In this document: piece by piece, positions 6,845-7,346 of the stretch
How positions within the stretch are numbered: the first letter of the stretch is position 1
Layout of the letters: every line of letters starts with the position of its first letter
From: an uncultured Selenomonadales bacterium
GTDB taxonomy: Bacteria > Bacillota_C > Negativicutes > Selenomonadales > Selenomonadaceae
Assembly (NCBI GenBank): GCA_937916025.1
Contig: CALGGX010000354.1
Coordinates: 1-7,346 of the forward strand
DNA length: 7,346 bases
Direction of reading: 5' to 3'
Translations under genes and position numbers: made by a program
The notes under the pieces: generated by a model
Told to the model about the DNA's origin: nothing
Databases searched by the model: none
Seen by the model: the letters and a program-made list of their open reading frames with translations, nothing else

Positions 6845-6872
6845 AATATAAAAATTTCCTCGACAACGTCAA
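6845..6872 (-). promoter_or_regulatory. Candidate sigma-70 promoter for meaB
   Basis: Minus strand: -35 TTGACG (6872-6867), 16-base spacer, -10 TATATT (6850-6845). Each box matches five of six consensus bases. The leader to ATG 6780 would be about 58 bases. A perfect TATAAT also occurs nearer the gene (6818-6813), but it lacks a good -35 at the right distance. Confidence 0.5.
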
Positions 6873-6888
6873 TCGATTGTATTAAACT
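6860..6888 (+). promoter_or_regulatory. Weak candidate promoter for the DUF4418-like gene
   Basis: Plus strand: TCGACA (6860-6865), 17-base spacer, TAAACT (6883-6888). The -35 matches five of six and the -10 four of six bases. It overlaps the meaB -35 on the other strand, so the two promoters could compete or be co-regulated. Downstream, AACTTTTT occurs twice (6885-6892 and 6898-6905) around the palindrome GTTGCAAC (6893-6900), a possible but unsupported operator. Confidence 0.25.
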
Positions 6889-6926
6889 TTTTGTTGCAAC
6901 TTTTTCAGTAACCGGGAGGCTTTGCA

Positions 6927-7172
6927 ATGAACAATTTAAACACTCGCGATGTTGTAAATATCCTGCTGTGTGTGATCCATCTGTTTGGGCGCATCAATGT
7001 TCTTTCAGCCGTGCGATCCGCGCGACGACGACAGTTGGATGATCTGCCATTGGGCGGCGCAAACCGTGATCGGTCTCGGCTGCGTGATGATCGTCATTTC
7101 GATCGTAAAAATCTTCATGTCGCGCGACATTGTGCTACACTTAATGACATTGAAGGAGGCGGTTGTCGATGA
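6927..7172 (+). pseudogene. DUF4418-like membrane protein gene, frameshifted and probably truncated
   Basis: ATG 6927 follows GGGAGG (6914-6919) at 7 bases. The first frame gives MNNLNTRDVVNILLCVIHLF, the start of a hydrophobic segment, then degenerates into Arg-rich sequence and stops at 7170-7172. From about 6976 the next frame instead encodes GASMFFQPCDP, then DDDSWMICHWAAQ and a second hydrophobic segment, VIGLGCVMIVISIVKIF (to about 7120). The PC plus WM-CHW-AQ signature before a membrane helix is what I recall for DUF4418 proteins, usually about 125-140 residues with four helices and unknown function. Removing one base from TTTGGG (6984-6989) joins both parts into a continuous protein. 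The second half of the family (helices 3-4) is not seen; similarity fades near 7143, where the next gene's ribosome site begins. It may be a real pseudogene, or a sequence error plus a short variant. Family call from memory of the motif. Confidence 0.55.
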
Positions 7173-7346
7173 CCGTAAAGAGGCGATTGATCGGAATTAT
7201 CGTCGCGCTTGTTATGATATTGAGCGGCGTGTGCTCGGCGCAAAGCAATTGGAAGTGGCTCGGCAAAGCACCGCTCGATTCCGAGCAAACGCAAGTGATT
7301 TTAATGCAGGAAAAGGGCGGGCGTCCGAATCCGGCGATGTATCATT
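7169..7346 (+). CDS. Secreted protein of unknown function, N-terminal part (3' end outside window)
   Basis: ATG 7169 has a strong AAGGAGG (7153-7159) 9 bases upstream, and the frame stays open for 59 codons to the window edge. The first about 24 residues are a typical signal peptide: a basic start (MTVKRR), a hydrophobic core (LIGIIVALVMILSG) and a probable signal peptidase I site after VCSA, before QSNWKWLG. The cysteine at the core's end does not sit in a good lipobox, so a lipoprotein is less likely. The mature start (NWKWLGKAPLDSEQTQV) is not a family I can name. The start overlaps the stop of the preceding broken frame as ATGA, hinting at translational coupling and one transcript. Confidence 0.7.
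   Translation, partial: MTVKRRLIGIIVALVMILSGVCSAQSNWKWLGKAPLDSEQTQVILMQEKGGRPNPAMYH

Noticed and set aside
6967..6975. Loss of a TG unit in TGTGTGTG as the cause of the DUF4418-like frameshift
   Set aside because: Restoring a TG there would create an in-frame TGA immediately. The second frame is also closed by TGA 6973-6975, so the indel must lie further right.
7144..7346. Continuation of the DUF4418-like second frame to the window end
   Set aside because: Although open, its sequence is Arg/Glu-rich with no family pattern and lies over a gene with a perfect ribosome site and signal peptide in another frame.

Overview
This window looks like chromosomal DNA of a motile, anaerobic, diderm Firmicute, most likely of the Selenomonas/Negativicutes type. 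That placement is inferred from the gene mix and was not tested by a search. The supporting signs are a flagellin with a long central insertion, a MeaB-type GTPase that services methylmalonyl-CoA mutase (succinate-to-propionate metabolism), a TRAM/Fe-S rRNA uracil methyltransferase, strong AGGAGG-like ribosome sites and TTG start codons. Base composition is about 50% GC with local swings.

Layout, left to right. (1) Positions 1-4043, plus strand: four tightly packed genes that probably form one transcript. They are the 3' end of an NlpC/P60 cell-wall peptidase, an unrecognised 219-residue protein, an RlmD/RlmCD-type 23S rRNA m5U methyltransferase (its start overlaps the preceding gene by 37 bases), and a family 2 glycosyltransferase with a beta-rich, fascin-like C-terminal tail. 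(2) Positions 4044-4077: a compact hairpin with an A-tract on one side and a T-tract on the other, acting as a shared terminator for the two converging transcription units. (3) Positions 4075-6780, minus strand: meaB followed by a 484-residue flagellin. The 84-base gap between them carries a tandem heptamer repeat and the flagellin leader. (4) Positions 6781-6926: a divergent promoter region. (5) Positions 6927-7346, plus strand: a frameshifted and probably truncated DUF4418-like membrane protein gene, then the start of a secreted protein that runs off the window.

How the genes may work together: the glycosyltransferase faces the flagellin gene across one terminator, which fits (but does not prove) a role in flagellin or other surface glycosylation. 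The other genes are housekeeping or surface functions with no obvious shared pathway. Most of the window is ordinary core genome. The points most worth checking are the tail of the glycosyltransferase, the CX4C cysteine pair in the flagellin insertion, the heptamer repeat in front of flagellin, and the broken DUF4418-like gene. I found no CRISPR array, tRNA, rRNA, insertion sequence or defence cassette.
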